This document shows positions 35,390-46,898 of a stretch of 64,000 nt of DNA, in pieces. This DNA is from Flaccisagitta enflata (lineage: Eukaryota; Chaetognatha; Sagittoidea; Aphragmophora). Both the position numbers and the translations under genes were made by a program. Below the pieces are notes generated by a model that was not told the origin of the DNA, did no database searches, and saw nothing but the letters and a program-made list of their open reading frames with translations. The stretch spans positions 30,628,001-30,692,000 of the forward strand of contig OZ231127.1 in assembly GCA_965153355.1 (NCBI GenBank). The letters run 5' to 3'. How positions within the stretch are numbered: the stretch's first letter is position 1; the number at the start of each line of letters is the position of its first letter.

Positions 35390-36792
35390 CTCGCCCCCTG
35401 AAGTGTCTAGAGTTATTGATGGCGCAAATCACCACTGATCTAGGCTTTCTTGGTTTTGTTTGACGGAGATTCAATTTCTCTCGCCGACGGCTTTAACTAA
35501 ACATCACTATTTTCTTCTTAGGGGCCCCTAAGGGCCCCCAAAAAAACCTTTAATGAGGATTTTTCTTTGAAAAAAAAGTGGGGTGCAGTCGATTGGATAT
35601 TGTTTTATTTGCCTTGATCCAAAATCTTGTATTTCACTTTTTTCAAAAAACTTTAAAGAAATTTTTGTCGTGCGTTGGGGACTTGAAGAAAAATCACAAA
35701 ATATTTTTTTTAAAAATGGTTTTCAAAAGTAAGGTGCAATCGATAGGAAATTGTTTAATTCGGCTAGATCCAAAATTCTGTAACCTTACTTTTTTCAAAA
35801 AATTCAAAATATTCTATCGGGGGCGAGTTCAAAGAGAGAACGGAAAGAAAGAACGTCGGTTTTCTTTTTTACTTTTTATGTATGAAAAAGGCCGTAACTT
35901 CTAAACTATTGATGCGATGGTCTTGAAATTTAAAATACTAGCTGACGTCATGCTTCTTGACGTACGAGCTAAAAATCTCGATTGTGAACCGTCGTAAAGT
36001 TGAACACACCTCTTTGCCTAGGGCAGTAGTCGGTACCGTTAGTGCAATGAGTGGTCCATCGAGGGTGTGTAAAGAGAAGAAACGGATAGGGGAGGAAATG
36101 AATGAAAGAGAAGATGAAGGGGGAGGAGGAGACGAGGAAGGAGGAGGAGGAAGAGGAGAGGGAAAAAGCAGCTGACGCGGAAGACTAGCAAAGCGCCTCA
36201 TTTTGCTGGGGCTCTCAATCTGTGCGGTCTTAACGAAAAAGACATCACGCCCTTCCGGTACATTAGCCCTCTTTCCCCCATTTCCTAAATTGCCTTGCTA
36301 GGGAACGTCAAAAACAGGGTTTGAGAAGGTTCTTTCGGAAAGAAATTTAGTGGAATTAGAAGGAATAGGAGGGGATTGGGGCAGAGGACAGGAACCTTTC
36401 CGCGGTGAGCCAACCCTGGATTTCCAGTGCAAACTGCTGCCAACATAACATAATAACCCCAGCAGGTTTTTTAGACCTGAAATAGAGGAGGGTGAATGCT
36501 ATTTTTACTCTTTCTTATGACATTTTAAAACCATAAAATAACATAGAGCCATAAATACCAGATTGAAGCCAATTGAATGGATATATTCTGCTCAATAGGA
36601 GATGAAAAAACATGTTTACTGAATGATTGGCTACTTAAGACAATAGCCCACTTGATGGACACTTACTAGACAAATTGTCAACAAAATATACTGACATCAA
36701 CGGTGGACAAACGATATACTTCTCACTTCTCAGTACCTTGGATTAGAATGTTTGGATGTCGCACAGAGCTTGACCTAGATTCGATACAGTCT
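35390..36792. other. Intergenic with a 152-bp tandem duplication
   Basis: GTGCAGTCGATTGGATATTG at 35583 recurs as GTGCAATCGATAGGAAATTG about 152 bp later, with matching flanks (35571-35838). GAGGA-rich sequence lies at 36110-36165. No gene recognised. Confidence 0.5.
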
Positions 36793-37181
36793 CAATGATA
36801 ATATAGTGAGAGGGGCAGCAAAATCGCTAGCAACCCTACCCACAGCCTGGATGGACAATATTACAGAGACAACTGAGGTACTGGCTTTAAGCTTATCCCA
36901 ATACTATTCCCGCCATCGAGGCGTTTTTCAAATTTCCTCCTCGTTCTGAAGATATCAGTCATAAACTAGCTAAATCAACACCTCAGAAAATGGCTGATTT
37001 TTACCCTAAAAAGGGCCGTATCTTGATAACTAGGTTGAAAATACAAAATCGCCTCGATGGCGGGAATTGAATTGGGACAAGTTGTTGGACACCAACTTTA
37101 TTGTCCGTGTGGTAGAAACCATTTCGGCTGCAGGTAGGGGTGCTAGCGATTTTGACCGCCCCTCTCACTGTAATATCATTG
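36793..37181. mobile_element. 389-bp palindromic TIR element
   Basis: CAATGATAATATAGTGAGAG..AATCGCTAGCAACCCTACC at the left is inverted at the right (GGTAGGGGTGCTAGCGATTT..CTCACTGTAATATCATTG). An inner inverted pair (CCCGCCATCGAGGCG / CGCCTCGATGGCGGG) lies at about 36910 and 37052. Non-coding. Confidence 0.75.
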
Positions 37182-37310
37182 GTTCTGTATTATAAACCGA
37201 TGTAAGATGTGGAACAAAACAAGCAAGGTTTAGACGATCCCTAGAAGTCTTTCCGCGGGCAATTTGTGGTGAGACGGTTCCGTCGCCAGCGGTTAACCAC
37301 GGTTGAGAAG

Positions 37311-37575
37311 GCAGCGGCGCGGCGGTGCAATGGCGGCGGTGCAGAGGTGGCGGTGCAGCGGCGGCGGTGCGGTTGCGGTGGTTCAGTGGTGGTAAAGGGG
37401 TGGTGGTAGTGCAGTGGCGGTGGTGCGGTGTTGGCGATGCGGTGATGGTGGTGATGTGACGGCGGTGAGGTGTTGGCGTTGATATAAAGGCGGTGCGGTA
37501 GCGGCAGAGCAATGGCAGCGGTGCGGTGGTGGCGGTGCAGTGGCGGCGCGGCGGTGCGGTGCGGTGGTGGCGGTT
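37311..37575 (+). repeat. GCGGTG-rich minisatellite
   Basis: Irregular GCGGTGGTGC-type repeats. The His/Thr/Pro-rich antisense frame is low complexity and is not called as a gene. Confidence 0.8.
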
Positions 37576-39592
37576 CTAAAGTCTCGGCTGCAGCGGCGTT
37601 GGCAGAGACCGCGATAGCAGTCGTGGCGATAGTTTGGCGCGGCGGAAAAGTGGGTGATGTAAAACTTTTAGTAGTAAGGATTAAGGTGTAGATAAGGGAT
37701 TTTACCCATATTGATAGCTGTTTGAAAAACAATCTATTGAGAAAGTTAGTTGAGAAGGATTTATTCAAATGATCTTCTACAACCTTAGAAAAAATGATGT
37801 ACACCTTCGATTAAGGATATCTTTGCTTCACAGAAAAAAAAACAAAGAAATGTTCTTATGAAGCATATCATTTCAAAATTTCAAGTATGCCTCAAATTGA
37901 TAGTATCAATTACCAAATTTTTGAAAAGGGGCTTTAACTATATGGTTACACGATCATGTAATACTTCAATATAGGTGAAAAGCATCCAGGCAGTGAGAGC
38001 ATACAGTGGAAATCCGAGATAACGGCCTTGAAGGGACTAGGGAATTTTGGTTGTTAAATCCGGTTGTTGTTCAATCGAATTTTCAATTTTTACCATTTTT
38101 CATTATAAAAAATTGAAGGAAAGTTGAATTGGCAAATAGATGTGCTCAATGAATTGCACTGGTTAAGAATCTGTGGAAGTGTCCAATAGATTACCAGATA
38201 TAGCCTCTGATAGGCCTGCTTTCATGAATTGACGGCGCATGTATGCGTAAATTATTTTGCAAAGGATAGAATATCAGAATAGTTAAAAAATGATCCTCTT
38301 TCTTAAAAAACATGATGACGCACATTCATTTTTGTTCCTCTTCATAATTTTCTAATTCTTACTTCAGGTATCTTTATGCCTTTTTAAATAGCTTTATCTA
38401 TTATCATCATGATATTCAACAGTGGCTGAATGATGGATGATTACAAAGATTAAATGAAAACTGCTGTGAATTTGAGTAAATTCTTTATCTATGTTCCTAG
38501 GTCAGGAATAAGTTTTTCATTGGATCAAGAAATATCATCTGTAAATCCAGTTTGGCTGTTAAACTAGGTGTTGTTAAATCAGGTGTTGTTAAATCAAGAA
38601 AAATTAACATAAAAAAACTTAAATAATTTTGGGACCAAGGCATCATACTATCTAGAACATATGTATATCAACAGGCATTTTAAGCAATTACTCTATTAAG
38701 AATAAAAATTTTGTATAAAAATCAGTGAGATTCTGAAACTATTTCAAATTTCTGACCAAATGCCGCAAACCATATCCTTTTTGCTCAAGGCGTTTAGAAT
38801 TGACAAGCAAAACAAGATTGATACTTCAATTGAAAATGGCCAAAAAAATGCATCTAGTTTCTTTACAAGTTACTAAGTCTCCTTACAGATAGATTTAAGG
38901 TTTTTTCCACCCTACTTTTGGTCCTCATTACAGCGCCCAACACCTTTGCTACATTATCTTGGTTGATTTCAGCCTTTCTGAATCATTGGGATTGCAACTG
39001 AAGCAAAAGGGAGAACATGGCACACACTAAGGAATTTTTTTAAATAAAATTTTATGAGGGAGAGTTATCATGCATTTATACAAAGCATTTGTGTTAAAGT
39101 GCTTAGAAAATCCACATACAGTTATGTGTTGAAACCCAAAGATGTATTATTAAGTAACTGACATGTTTTGGCGGTTTTTCTATGATTCCTATACTGCTAA
39201 ATTAACCAATCCCCATACTGTCGATATACTTATGTTCTAGATAGTAGCTGCTAAATCCGAAATTCTGTTATATCAGGTGGTTTAGGGTATGGATTTCAAG
39301 AAATTTTGAATTTTTAAGCATTTATAAATAGCAGGCGTTGATTCAGAAATTTTGAGAGTGCATGTCAGGCACGCTCTTTTTTGTCACGCACGGTCAAATT
39401 TAAGCATAGTGTGCCTCTTCTATTGCCATTTTGTAATATTTATGCCTCTGACTCAACCTTACAAATGATGATGTCAAATGATAGTTATTTTCTTAAGCTG
39501 CAAAACAAAACAAAAAAAAAACAAATAAAAAACAAAACATAACAAAACAAAAAAAATTCACGTAGGCTTGTTTTAGTTATTTATTGTTCAAC
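37576..39592. other. AT-rich intergenic DNA with a possible pogo/Tigger-like end
   Basis: CAGTGGAAATCCGAGATAAC at 38004 and TTGGTTGTTAAATCCGG at about 38048 resemble pogo/Tigger terminal sequence. TGTTAAATCAGG-type motifs recur at about 38560-38600. No opposite terminus or transposase was found. CACCTTCGATTAAGGATATC at 37802 resembles 16490-16510. Confidence 0.35.
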
Positions 39593-39795
39593 AACAAGTG
39601 ACGCGGGGTCACAATATCGTTGCGGACGGGTGGGCAGGGGCATCCAACCCCCATCCACACCCCATGCCCCCCGAATAACACACATACCCAAAAAAGCATC
39701 TCAAACGCTTGTTTTTCCACTTTTCGACTCATGGGTTATGGACCGACGGACGGACGGACAAAGCCTCTTATAGAGTTGCGTGTCCGCAACTAAAA
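39593..39795 (+). mobile_element. Family B hairpin element, complete
   Basis: ACAAGTGACGCGGGGTCACA, GTTGCGGACGGGTGGGCAGG, the CCCCATCCACACC body, AGCATCTCAAACGCTTG, (GGAC)n, and the hairpin AGTTGCGTGTCCGCAACT followed by AAAAA. A good reference copy for family B. Confidence 0.8.
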
Positions 39796-39944
39796 ATTGA
39801 AATCATTCTTTTCAAATTAAAAAAAGAATGACTACAAGAGAGAACAATTAAACAAATGAATAAATTCTGTGGATAAATTCGCATTGAGCACGCAGGCATA
39901 AATGTCTGACAATCGGGCGTCAGCTGTATTCCTAAGTGCGTCTT

Positions 39945-40113
39945 TTTTTAGTCGTGCACACGCGACTCTACACCTTGCTGCGTCGGTCGGTAGGTCGGTA
40001 GGTCGGTAGGTCGGTCGGTAGGTCACATTTTCGAATGTCGAGCGGTTTCGGCATTACAGCTCCAGCTCCAGCCCAACCGTCCGCGACTGGATTGCCGTGT
40101 ATCCGGCCTTGTT
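39945..40113 (-). mobile_element. Family A hairpin element, complete
   Basis: TTTTTAGTCGTGCACACGCG, (GGTC)(GGTA)n, CTCCAGCCCAACC, GTCCGCGACTGG and the GTGTATCCGGCCTTGTT end. Confidence 0.75.
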
Positions 40114-40199
40114 CTATTCGCATGGTAAAACCACGTGTACTTTTGTTTCATCTCCCCGGTATTCCCCGCTAGTTTCGCTCATAGCAGGATCACATTTCA

Positions 40200-40604
40200 C
40201 ACGAAGAGCATCAGATTTCTTGTCCCGGTTTTTTAGAAGGCAGGAAGGTGGCCTTTGACGTCAGCGTGGTGTCTCCAACGCAGGAGGCGCTCCTTCATCA
40301 AGCCGCTGACACACCTGCGGCTGCCATCGCCTCGAGGAAAGCAACCAAAAATCGAACACACTTTGATAGCTGCCAAGCCGAAGGAATCTTCTTCCAACCA
40401 CTCGTCGTCGAAACGTTTGGAGGCTGGGATAAAGAGGCTATCGACTTCCTCAAGAAAATCGCGACTAAAGGTTCACGACGATGGGGCCTTACGAACGCTA
40501 TTGCCATCAAACAATTCTTTCAGCGTCTTTCGATCGAACTTCAAAGAGGAAACGCTGCTCTTCTGATTGAGCGTGATGCACAGCTACCTGACTCTGACGT
40601 TTAA
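40200..40604 (+). pseudogene. Non-LTR retrotransposon ORF, C-terminal fragment
   Basis: The frame from about 40236 reads GRKVAFDVSVVSPTQEALL, then FFQPLVVETFGGWDKEAIDF and FFQRLSIELQRGNAALLIER, ending TAA at 40604. From knowledge of the family, the run AxDVTVVxP, VETxGGW and HLFQRLSxxLxRGNA marks the end of the reverse-transcriptase ORF of many animal non-LTR retrotransposons. The polymerase domain is absent, so this is a 5'-truncated copy. The last 120 codons are open, so a recent insertion or a captured exon cannot be excluded. Confidence 0.65.
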
Positions 40605-40907
40605 AGCAAAATTTCCTAAAATACCATTCGTTCCGTTCATTGTTATACAGCCTCACTCATTAATTCATTTTTATTTCCTTGTCTCTTCTCTTCGTGCAAC
40701 ATCTAAGAAATTTGATATTCATTTGTTGTTTTCCCTCCTATCTCTTGCAGAAAAATTTTTTAGACCCCCGGCCCCCCGGCCCCCTTCCAGTCCTTTTCGC
40801 CAATCTATGCTATGCAAGGCTAAGCTAGGCTAAGCTAGGCTAGGTTAAATTTAAGTGGTGTTTCATCTCAGCTTTCACTTCCAATACAGAAAAAAAGTCA
40901 GAGTTGG

Positions 40908-41124
40908 AACAAGTTACGCAGGATCACAATATCGTTGCGGACGGGTGGGCAGGGGCATCCAATCCCTATCTACACCGCACCGTACACACCTATCTACATC
41001 GCACCGTACACACAAAAACTATCTAAAACGCTCATTTTTTCCACTTTCCAACTCAATCATGGACCGACGGACCGACGAACGGACGGATAAAGACTCTTTA
41101 AGATTTGCGTTTCCGCAACTAAGA
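40908..41124 (+). mobile_element. Family B hairpin element
   Basis: AACAAGTTACGCAGGATCAC at the left and GATTTGCGTTTCCGCAACTA at the right. One hairpin arm has decayed. Confidence 0.7.
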
Positions 41125-41324
41125 AGGCAACTAACTCATTTGAATTGAATACAGATTCTCTATTTATTGTTTATTTATGTTACTTATTCGATCAAAAAAC
41201 AAATAAACAGAAACACGGAAAAGCTTCAAAGATAATCAAAGCAAAGCATTTGTCAATCATTTAACGAAAAAATTTCCATGGGTTCTTATCAATATAGCAT
41301 AGAGAACAGCGCTTATTGCTATAT

Positions 41325-41552
41325 AACAAGGCCGGATACACGGCTACCCCAGTCGCTTGCGTGTGGGCAGGGGTCATATTTGAGGTCAATTCATTATTTG
41401 GGCAGGAGCAGTGAGGCCAAGGAACGCAAAAATCCAAATAAAGTAAAGTGTGACGGACGGACGGACGGACGGACGGACGGACGGACCGACGGACGGACGG
41501 ACGGACGGACGGACATAGCGGGGTGTAGAGTCGCGTAGCACGCGACTAAAAA
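41325..41552 (+). mobile_element. Family A hairpin element, complete, with (GGAC)n
   Basis: AACAAGGCCGGATACACGGC, CCAGTCGCTTGCGTGTGGGC, a pure (GGAC)n tract at 41454-41517, and the hairpin AGTCGCGTAGCACGCGACT followed by AAAAA. Confidence 0.8.
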
Positions 41553-41964
41553 GTGTATCCCTCACAACTATTTGCGCAGTCTCAGTGAACCTCGGACATT
41601 TGCAGACTCAGTTAAGTATCCCCGCGTAAGTGCGAATCTCGTCAGTAGTCAGGTGTGAAGGTAGTCGCGCTCTATGACGAAGTTATTTTTTGTTTTTATG
41701 ATCACTTTTCTCTCTCGCTTTTCTTCAAGACGTGGTTCAATTTTCGCATTCCTTTTTTTCAGTCGAGATTCTGATATCCATTCGTTGCTATTTTGACAAT
41801 ATCACTCAAATCTGCTGTCATTTAAAAAAAAATATATTCTATCCTTTGTAAAATTCCAAACACTTCTCCACGATAAGGACCAAGACAAGACAAGATGGAC
41901 ATCCATCGACTCATTTGTTTGTTCTTTAACGCAAGATTACTTCTACAAATTACAAATTATTTGA

Positions 41965-42003
41965 AACTATTAATCACTTTCAAATTGAAAGTGATTAATA
42001 GTT
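41965..42003. repeat. 19-bp perfect palindrome, 1-nt loop
   Basis: AACTATTAATCACTTTCAA followed by A and its exact inverse. No flanking gene explains it. Confidence 0.85.
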
Positions 42004-42120
42004 GATTAGTCTAATTAAATTCAAATTTCTACTAAAGATAAAAGTGTTAACCATTAATTATGTAAACATCCTATAGAAAGATTAAAAAGATCATCTAAGA
42101 AAAATCTGAACAGTATCTGG

Positions 42121-43442
42121 GTCCGCGACGGAAGGGGGTTAAAGATCACCAATTCCGTAAGATCGCTATGACCGAAAGATCACTAACCCTGTAAATTTGC
42201 TAAAACTATAAGTATTTACATTTAGAGCCACCATACAAAGTTTCATGCAAATCCATTGAAAAATGACAAAGTTATGCACATTTTTCACTTTTAGGCTAGT
42301 AGGGTGGTTGGGTGGTAGGCTGGTTTAGATAAATAGTGTGCGTTTGTTGAGTTCTTCCATTTAGAGACTCCATACCATGTTTCAACCAATTTGGTTGAAA
42401 AATGTCCAATTTATGTAAGTTTTTACTTTTAGGCCGGTAAGCTGGTTGGGGGGTAGGTTGGTTTGGCCGGTTAGCATGCTCAACCATTAAAAAATCACAT
42501 ATATGTGTTGAGTCCTTCCATTTAGAGACTCCATACCAAATTTCAACCAAATTGGTTGAAAAACGCCAAAGATATGCATATTTATCACTTTTTGGCTGGT
42601 AGGCTGGTTGGGTGGTAGGCTGGTTTGACAGGATAAATAGTGCGCATATGTTGAGTTCTTCCATTTAGAGACCCCATACCAAGTTTCAACCAAATTAGTT
42701 GAAAAATGACTAAGTTATGCAAGTTTTTCACTTTTAGGCCGGTTGGCTGGTTGGGTGGTAGGTCGGTTTGGCCGGTTAGCATGCTCAAATGCATATAAAT
42801 CACACACACATGTTGAGTCCTTCCATTTAGAGACTCCATACCAAATTTCAACCAAATCGGTTGAAAAATGCCAAAGTTATGCACGTTTTTCACTTTTAGG
42901 CCAGTAGGCTGGTTGGGTGGTAGGCTGGTTTAACAGGATAAATAGTTTGCATATGTTGAGTTCTTCCATTTAGAGACTCCATACCAAGTTTCAACCAAAT
43001 CAGTTGAAAAATGACAAAGTTATGCAAGTTTTTCACTTTTAGGCTGGTTGGCTGGTTGGGTGGTAGGTCAGTTTGGCCAGTTAGCATGCTCAAATGCATA
43101 TAAATCATATACATATGTTGAGTCCTTCCATTTAGAGACTCCATACCAAATTTCAGCCAAATTGGTTGAAAAATGCCAAAGTTATGCACGTTTTTCACTT
43201 TTAGGCCGGTAGGCTGGTTGGGCCGGTTGGGTTGGTCGGATCACAAAAATCGGATAGGATGTAAAGCGCCTTACCCTAGTACAACTTCCCACCAAATATG
43301 AAGCAAATCGGTCAAAGCACAAAAAAGTTATCCATTTTTCAAAATGAACACAACGACAACGACGACGACAACGACGACGACGACGACGACACCCACCCGC
43401 CTTAAATTATAGTCCGCGTCGGAATGATATTCCGTCGCGGAC
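42121..43442 (+). mobile_element. Family G hairpin element carrying a dimeric satellite
   Basis: GTCCGCGACGGA at 42121-42132 is inverted at 43431-43442. The right end is itself a hairpin: GTCCGCGTCGGAA, TGATA, then TTCCGTCGCGGAC (43412-43442), followed by AAAAAAA. This repeats the layout of families A-D with a different motif. Upstream of the hairpin is an (ACG)n tract. The interior is a tandem array of roughly 150-bp monomers in two alternating types (period about 300 bp). Confidence 0.75.
42228..43225 (+). repeat. Higher-order satellite, A-B dimer of about 300 bp
   Basis: TTAGAGACTCCATACCAA recurs about every 150 bp. One monomer type carries CAGGATAAATAGT, the other GGCCGGTTAGCATGCTCAAA, and they alternate A-B-A-B-A-B. 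Every monomer also has short GGCTGGTTGGGTGGTAGG units. Confidence 0.8.
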
Positions 43443-43475
43443 AAAAAAACGCGTCAAAATTGGCAATGAAACCTT

Positions 43476-43481
43476 TTTATT
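43476..43481 (-). promoter_or_regulatory. Poly(A) signal of the coiled-coil gene
   Basis: AATAAA only 10 nt past the TAA stop, which supports the 3' end of the gene model. Confidence 0.6.
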
Positions 43482-43490
43482 CACAGTTGC

Positions 43491-44091
43491 TTAGGCGGCG
43501 CAGATGGCAGAGGGCAACCTGCTGTTGTGACCGTAAGGGTAGCCCTGAAAGCCGTATTTGTGATCGTAGCCGTAATAAGGATGACGGTAGTGAAAGTAAG
43601 GCCCTAATTTCTTGGCGGTGGCGATTCTGGCCTCTTCCGCGGCTTTGCATTCGGCGGCGATTCTTTCGCTCTCGGCTTTGGCCGCGGTGACTCTCGACTC
43701 TTCCACGGCTTTCGCCTCGGCGATGGACTTGAGCCTCGCCTGTTCGGCGGCGGCGGAGGCGGCGATGGCGGCGGAGGCGGCGGCGACGCGGAGTTCCTCG
43801 GCTTTTTTGGCGGCTGCGCGGCGTTCTTCGATGGCTTCGGTGACGGCGGCCTCGCGGGCGGCGACTTCCGCTCTTCGCGCTTCTTCGGCGGCGGCGCGGG
43901 CTTGAGCCAAAGCTGCCTCGCGCGCCTCGCGAAGCTCTTCGGCTTTTTGAGCCGCCTTTTTGGAAGGATGAAGAAGCGAATTGTACTGTTATTGCTTTTG
44001 TTGAAAGTCCAATTAGTCCATTGGTCAATTATCAGTTATTTCTTCATCATTATCATCATCTTCATCATTATCATCATCATCATCATCATCG

Positions 44092-44164
<73 letters not shown>

Positions 44165-44187
44165 CTTCGTCATCGTCATCGTCATCG

Positions 44188-44228
<41 letters not shown>

Positions 44229-44938
44229 GTCAAATTACCATCATCATCAACATCAACATCATCATGATCATCATCATGATCATCATAAATTCATCATCAT
44301 CATCATTACCAATAAAGCCAGCCTTCGCCGGCCGTAAAAAAGTCGTAAATGGTAGTTTTTAGTCGCGTGCACGCGACTCTACACCTAGCTCTGTCGGTCG
44401 GTCCGTCGGTCCGTAGGGCCGTCTGTAACATTTTTAAATTTTCAACTTTTTTAACATTTATTGATCTTTTTTAACATTTTTTGATATTTTTTAACATTTT
44501 TTAACATTTCTAAACATTTTTTAACATTTTTTAACATTTTTTAACATTTTTCAACATTCTTAAACATTCTTTGACATTTTTTAACATTTTTTAACATTCT
44601 ACCTTTATTAACATTTTTTGACATTTTTTAACATTTGTTAACATTTTTTAACATTTTTTAACATTTTTTAACATTCTTTAACATTTTTTAACATTTTTTA
44701 ACATTTTTTAACATTTTTTAACATTTTTTAACATTTTTTAACATTTTGACAAGTTTTTGCCCTTTTGTTTGTCATTTCCAGACGCACGCGACTGTTGCTC
44801 TCTTGGGCTTGTTTTCAGTGCATGTTCTCTTTATCTGCATTTCATGCTGTCACGTTGATTGTCTGTTTTTGTAAATCGATCTCTGTCTCTCTGTGTCTCT
44901 TTTTAGTTGCGTGTGTGTGTGTGTGTGTGTAAATGTGA

Positions 44939-44990
<52 letters not shown>

Positions 44991-45009
44991 CTCTCTGTCT
45001 CTGTCCGTC

Positions 45010-45088
<79 letters not shown>

Positions 45089-45444
45089 TCATCATCATCA
45101 TGATAATCATCATCAAATTACCATCATAATCAACATCAACATCATCACCCTCATTATCATCATCATCATCATCATCATCATCATCTTCATCATCATCATC
45201 AAATTACCATCATCATCAACATCAACATCATCACCATCGAGATATGACGTGGCCCAAAATGGGGCCGCTTTATGGTCCCGCAACGCGGACAGTTATAGCG
45301 GGATTACACTGATAACAATTCTTTTTCATTCCCTCATAAAGAAGAAAAGACAACAAAGTTATAAGTTGGACCTTTAGTGGACTTACAGCAGATGTTGTTC
45401 TCTTGCCTTACCTGGATCAAAAAACTCTTTGAGCAGAATCTCAT

Positions 45445-45493
<49 letters not shown>

Positions 45494-45555
45494 AGAAATA
45501 GAAAGAGAAAGAAAAAGAAAAAGAGAAAGAGAAAGAGAAAGAGAAAGAGAGAGAG

Positions 45556-45590
<35 letters not shown>

Positions 45591-45920
45591 GAGAAAAAAA
45601 AAGAAAGAAAGACAGACAAATAGACAGAGAGATAGAAAGAGAGAAAAAGAGAAAGAAAAAAGTTAAAAAAGAAGAAAAAAGAAAGAAAAAGGAAGAAAGA
45701 AAAAACAAGTACCCTGGGGGTACAACGATACGTCCACCTGCATAGAATGATGCAATGACTTAACATTTTTGGTGATTTTCATGAATTTTGGACTTGTGTA
45801 GTACAGAGAGATAGCGGGACAGACAGACAGACGGACAGATGGACAAACCAATAGACGGACCAATGGACAGCCAAAGCCTCTTATAGAGATGTGTGGACGC
45901 ATCTAAAAAGAAAGAAAGAG

Positions 45921-45970
<50 letters not shown>

Positions 45971-46898
45971 GAATAAGGAAAGAAAAAGAAAAAAAAAGAA
46001 AAAAAAAGAAAAGAAAAAAAAAGAAAACTAAAACATATCTTCCAAACTTTTTTTTATTTTTTGTCATCCAAGACCATTTAGACATTTCTAGCTCAATCCA
46101 TTCAGTAAGGAGCTTTAATGAAAAAATTTTTTCTCAATAAATGAAGATTAAATTAGGCCCTAACTTTAAATGTATGCTTTGATTCAAATCAACAAGGTGG
46201 ACAAAGTATCTAAAAGTATCTAACTCAGACCGATGAAACTATGAATCTAATACTAGAAAAAAAGATAAAGACTGAGAGACAGACAGAGGACAGCGCAATT
46301 GCCTTTATTTTTGGGAGTTAAGTAGGGAGGAAAGGAAGAACAGAGGAAGAGAGGAAAAAGAAATTGAGAAAATGGAAGCTGCGCTTATCAAAGGTTTTTG
46401 ACCCACCACAGCGGGAACAATAACAGTAACTTACAGCGGGAAACATAAGTTGACTCATAACGTTGTTGGTTTTATGAACTGATACCAAACAATTTGAAGC
46501 AAGTTATGATGTGAAGGTCGACGTAACTTCCGCTATAAGGCACCGTATAGCGGCTACATTTGGGCTGGCGTCATTTATGTCACCATCATTATCATCATCA
46601 TCATCAGGGTTTTTACCTCCGTTGCTGCCTCCGATGTAGTCGGCACCATCAGTGGGTAGTCGAAGTAAGGATAGCCGACGGCGCCAAAGTACCCGTATCC
46701 GCGACCATACCCGAATCCGTAATCGTATCCGTAACCGTAATTTTCAGACATCAGCCCGGCGTCGGACCAATCAAAATCAGCGGCGCTCGGATACCCGTAT
46801 TGGTACGGATAGGTGAACGGATAGGCCGTGCCATATTTATCAACATAGTAGTTGGACAACAATGAGCTTGAACGCAGACGTAGGTTTAAGGAAGACAT
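43491..46898 (-). CDS. Tyr/Gly-rich and Ala/Glu-rich coiled-coil protein, function unknown (258 aa)
   Basis: Coding exons 46898-46617 (94 codons) and 43985-43491 (164 codons + TAA) join in phase 0. The donor is GAG|GTAAAA and the acceptor AATAACAG|TAC. Residues 20-82 are Tyr/Gly/Pro-rich with YGYGYDYGFGYGRGYGY at 54-70. Residues about 100-218 are an Ala/Glu/Lys/Arg helix with KAEEL and AAEEAR heptad-like repeats, predicted coiled coil. Residues 219-258 return to Tyr/His/Gly (YFHYRHPYYGYDHKYGFQGY). No signal peptide is seen: an in-frame stop lies shortly upstream of the ATG and the leader exon has no ATG. The composition suggests a structural or fibrous protein, but I recognise no family. GC-rich codons contrast with the AT-rich surroundings. 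The 2.6-kb intron is mostly microsatellites, and a further small exon in it cannot be excluded. Confidence 0.62.
44043..44300 (+). repeat. (ATC)n microsatellite
   Basis: Intronic in the coiled-coil gene, with GTC interruptions. Confidence 0.97.
44356..44813 (-). mobile_element. Family A hairpin element carrying a TTTTTTAACA array
   Basis: Hairpin AGTCGCGTGCACGCGACT, CTCTACACC, (GGTC)n, then about 310 bp of TTTTTTAACATT units, then GACGCACGCGACTG and GGGCTTGTT. The array accounts for most of the element's length. Confidence 0.77.
44905..45235 (+). repeat. (GT)n, (CT)n and (ATC)n microsatellites
   Basis: Three tracts in series in the same intron. Confidence 0.95.
45449..45715 (+). repeat. (GA)n/(GAAA)n purine tract
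   Basis: Purine-only tract. A similar GAAA tract continues at 45905-46030 beyond the family C element. Open frames across these are artefacts. Confidence 0.95.
45716..45908 (+). mobile_element. Family C hairpin element, copy 3
   Basis: GGTACAACGATACGTCCACC at the left, GACAGACGG-rich tract, CCTCTTATAGAGATGTGTGG and the hairpin AGATGTGTGGACGCATCT followed by AAAAA. One stem pair is G-T, otherwise complementary. Confidence 0.65.

Noticed and set aside
37241-37804. 187-residue - strand ORF rich in Pro/His/Thr
   Set aside because: It translates the GCGGTG minisatellite and has no domain or splice support.
42121-43442. CRISPR-like array
   Set aside because: Monomers are about 150 bp, contiguous and without unique spacers. 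This is a eukaryotic satellite.
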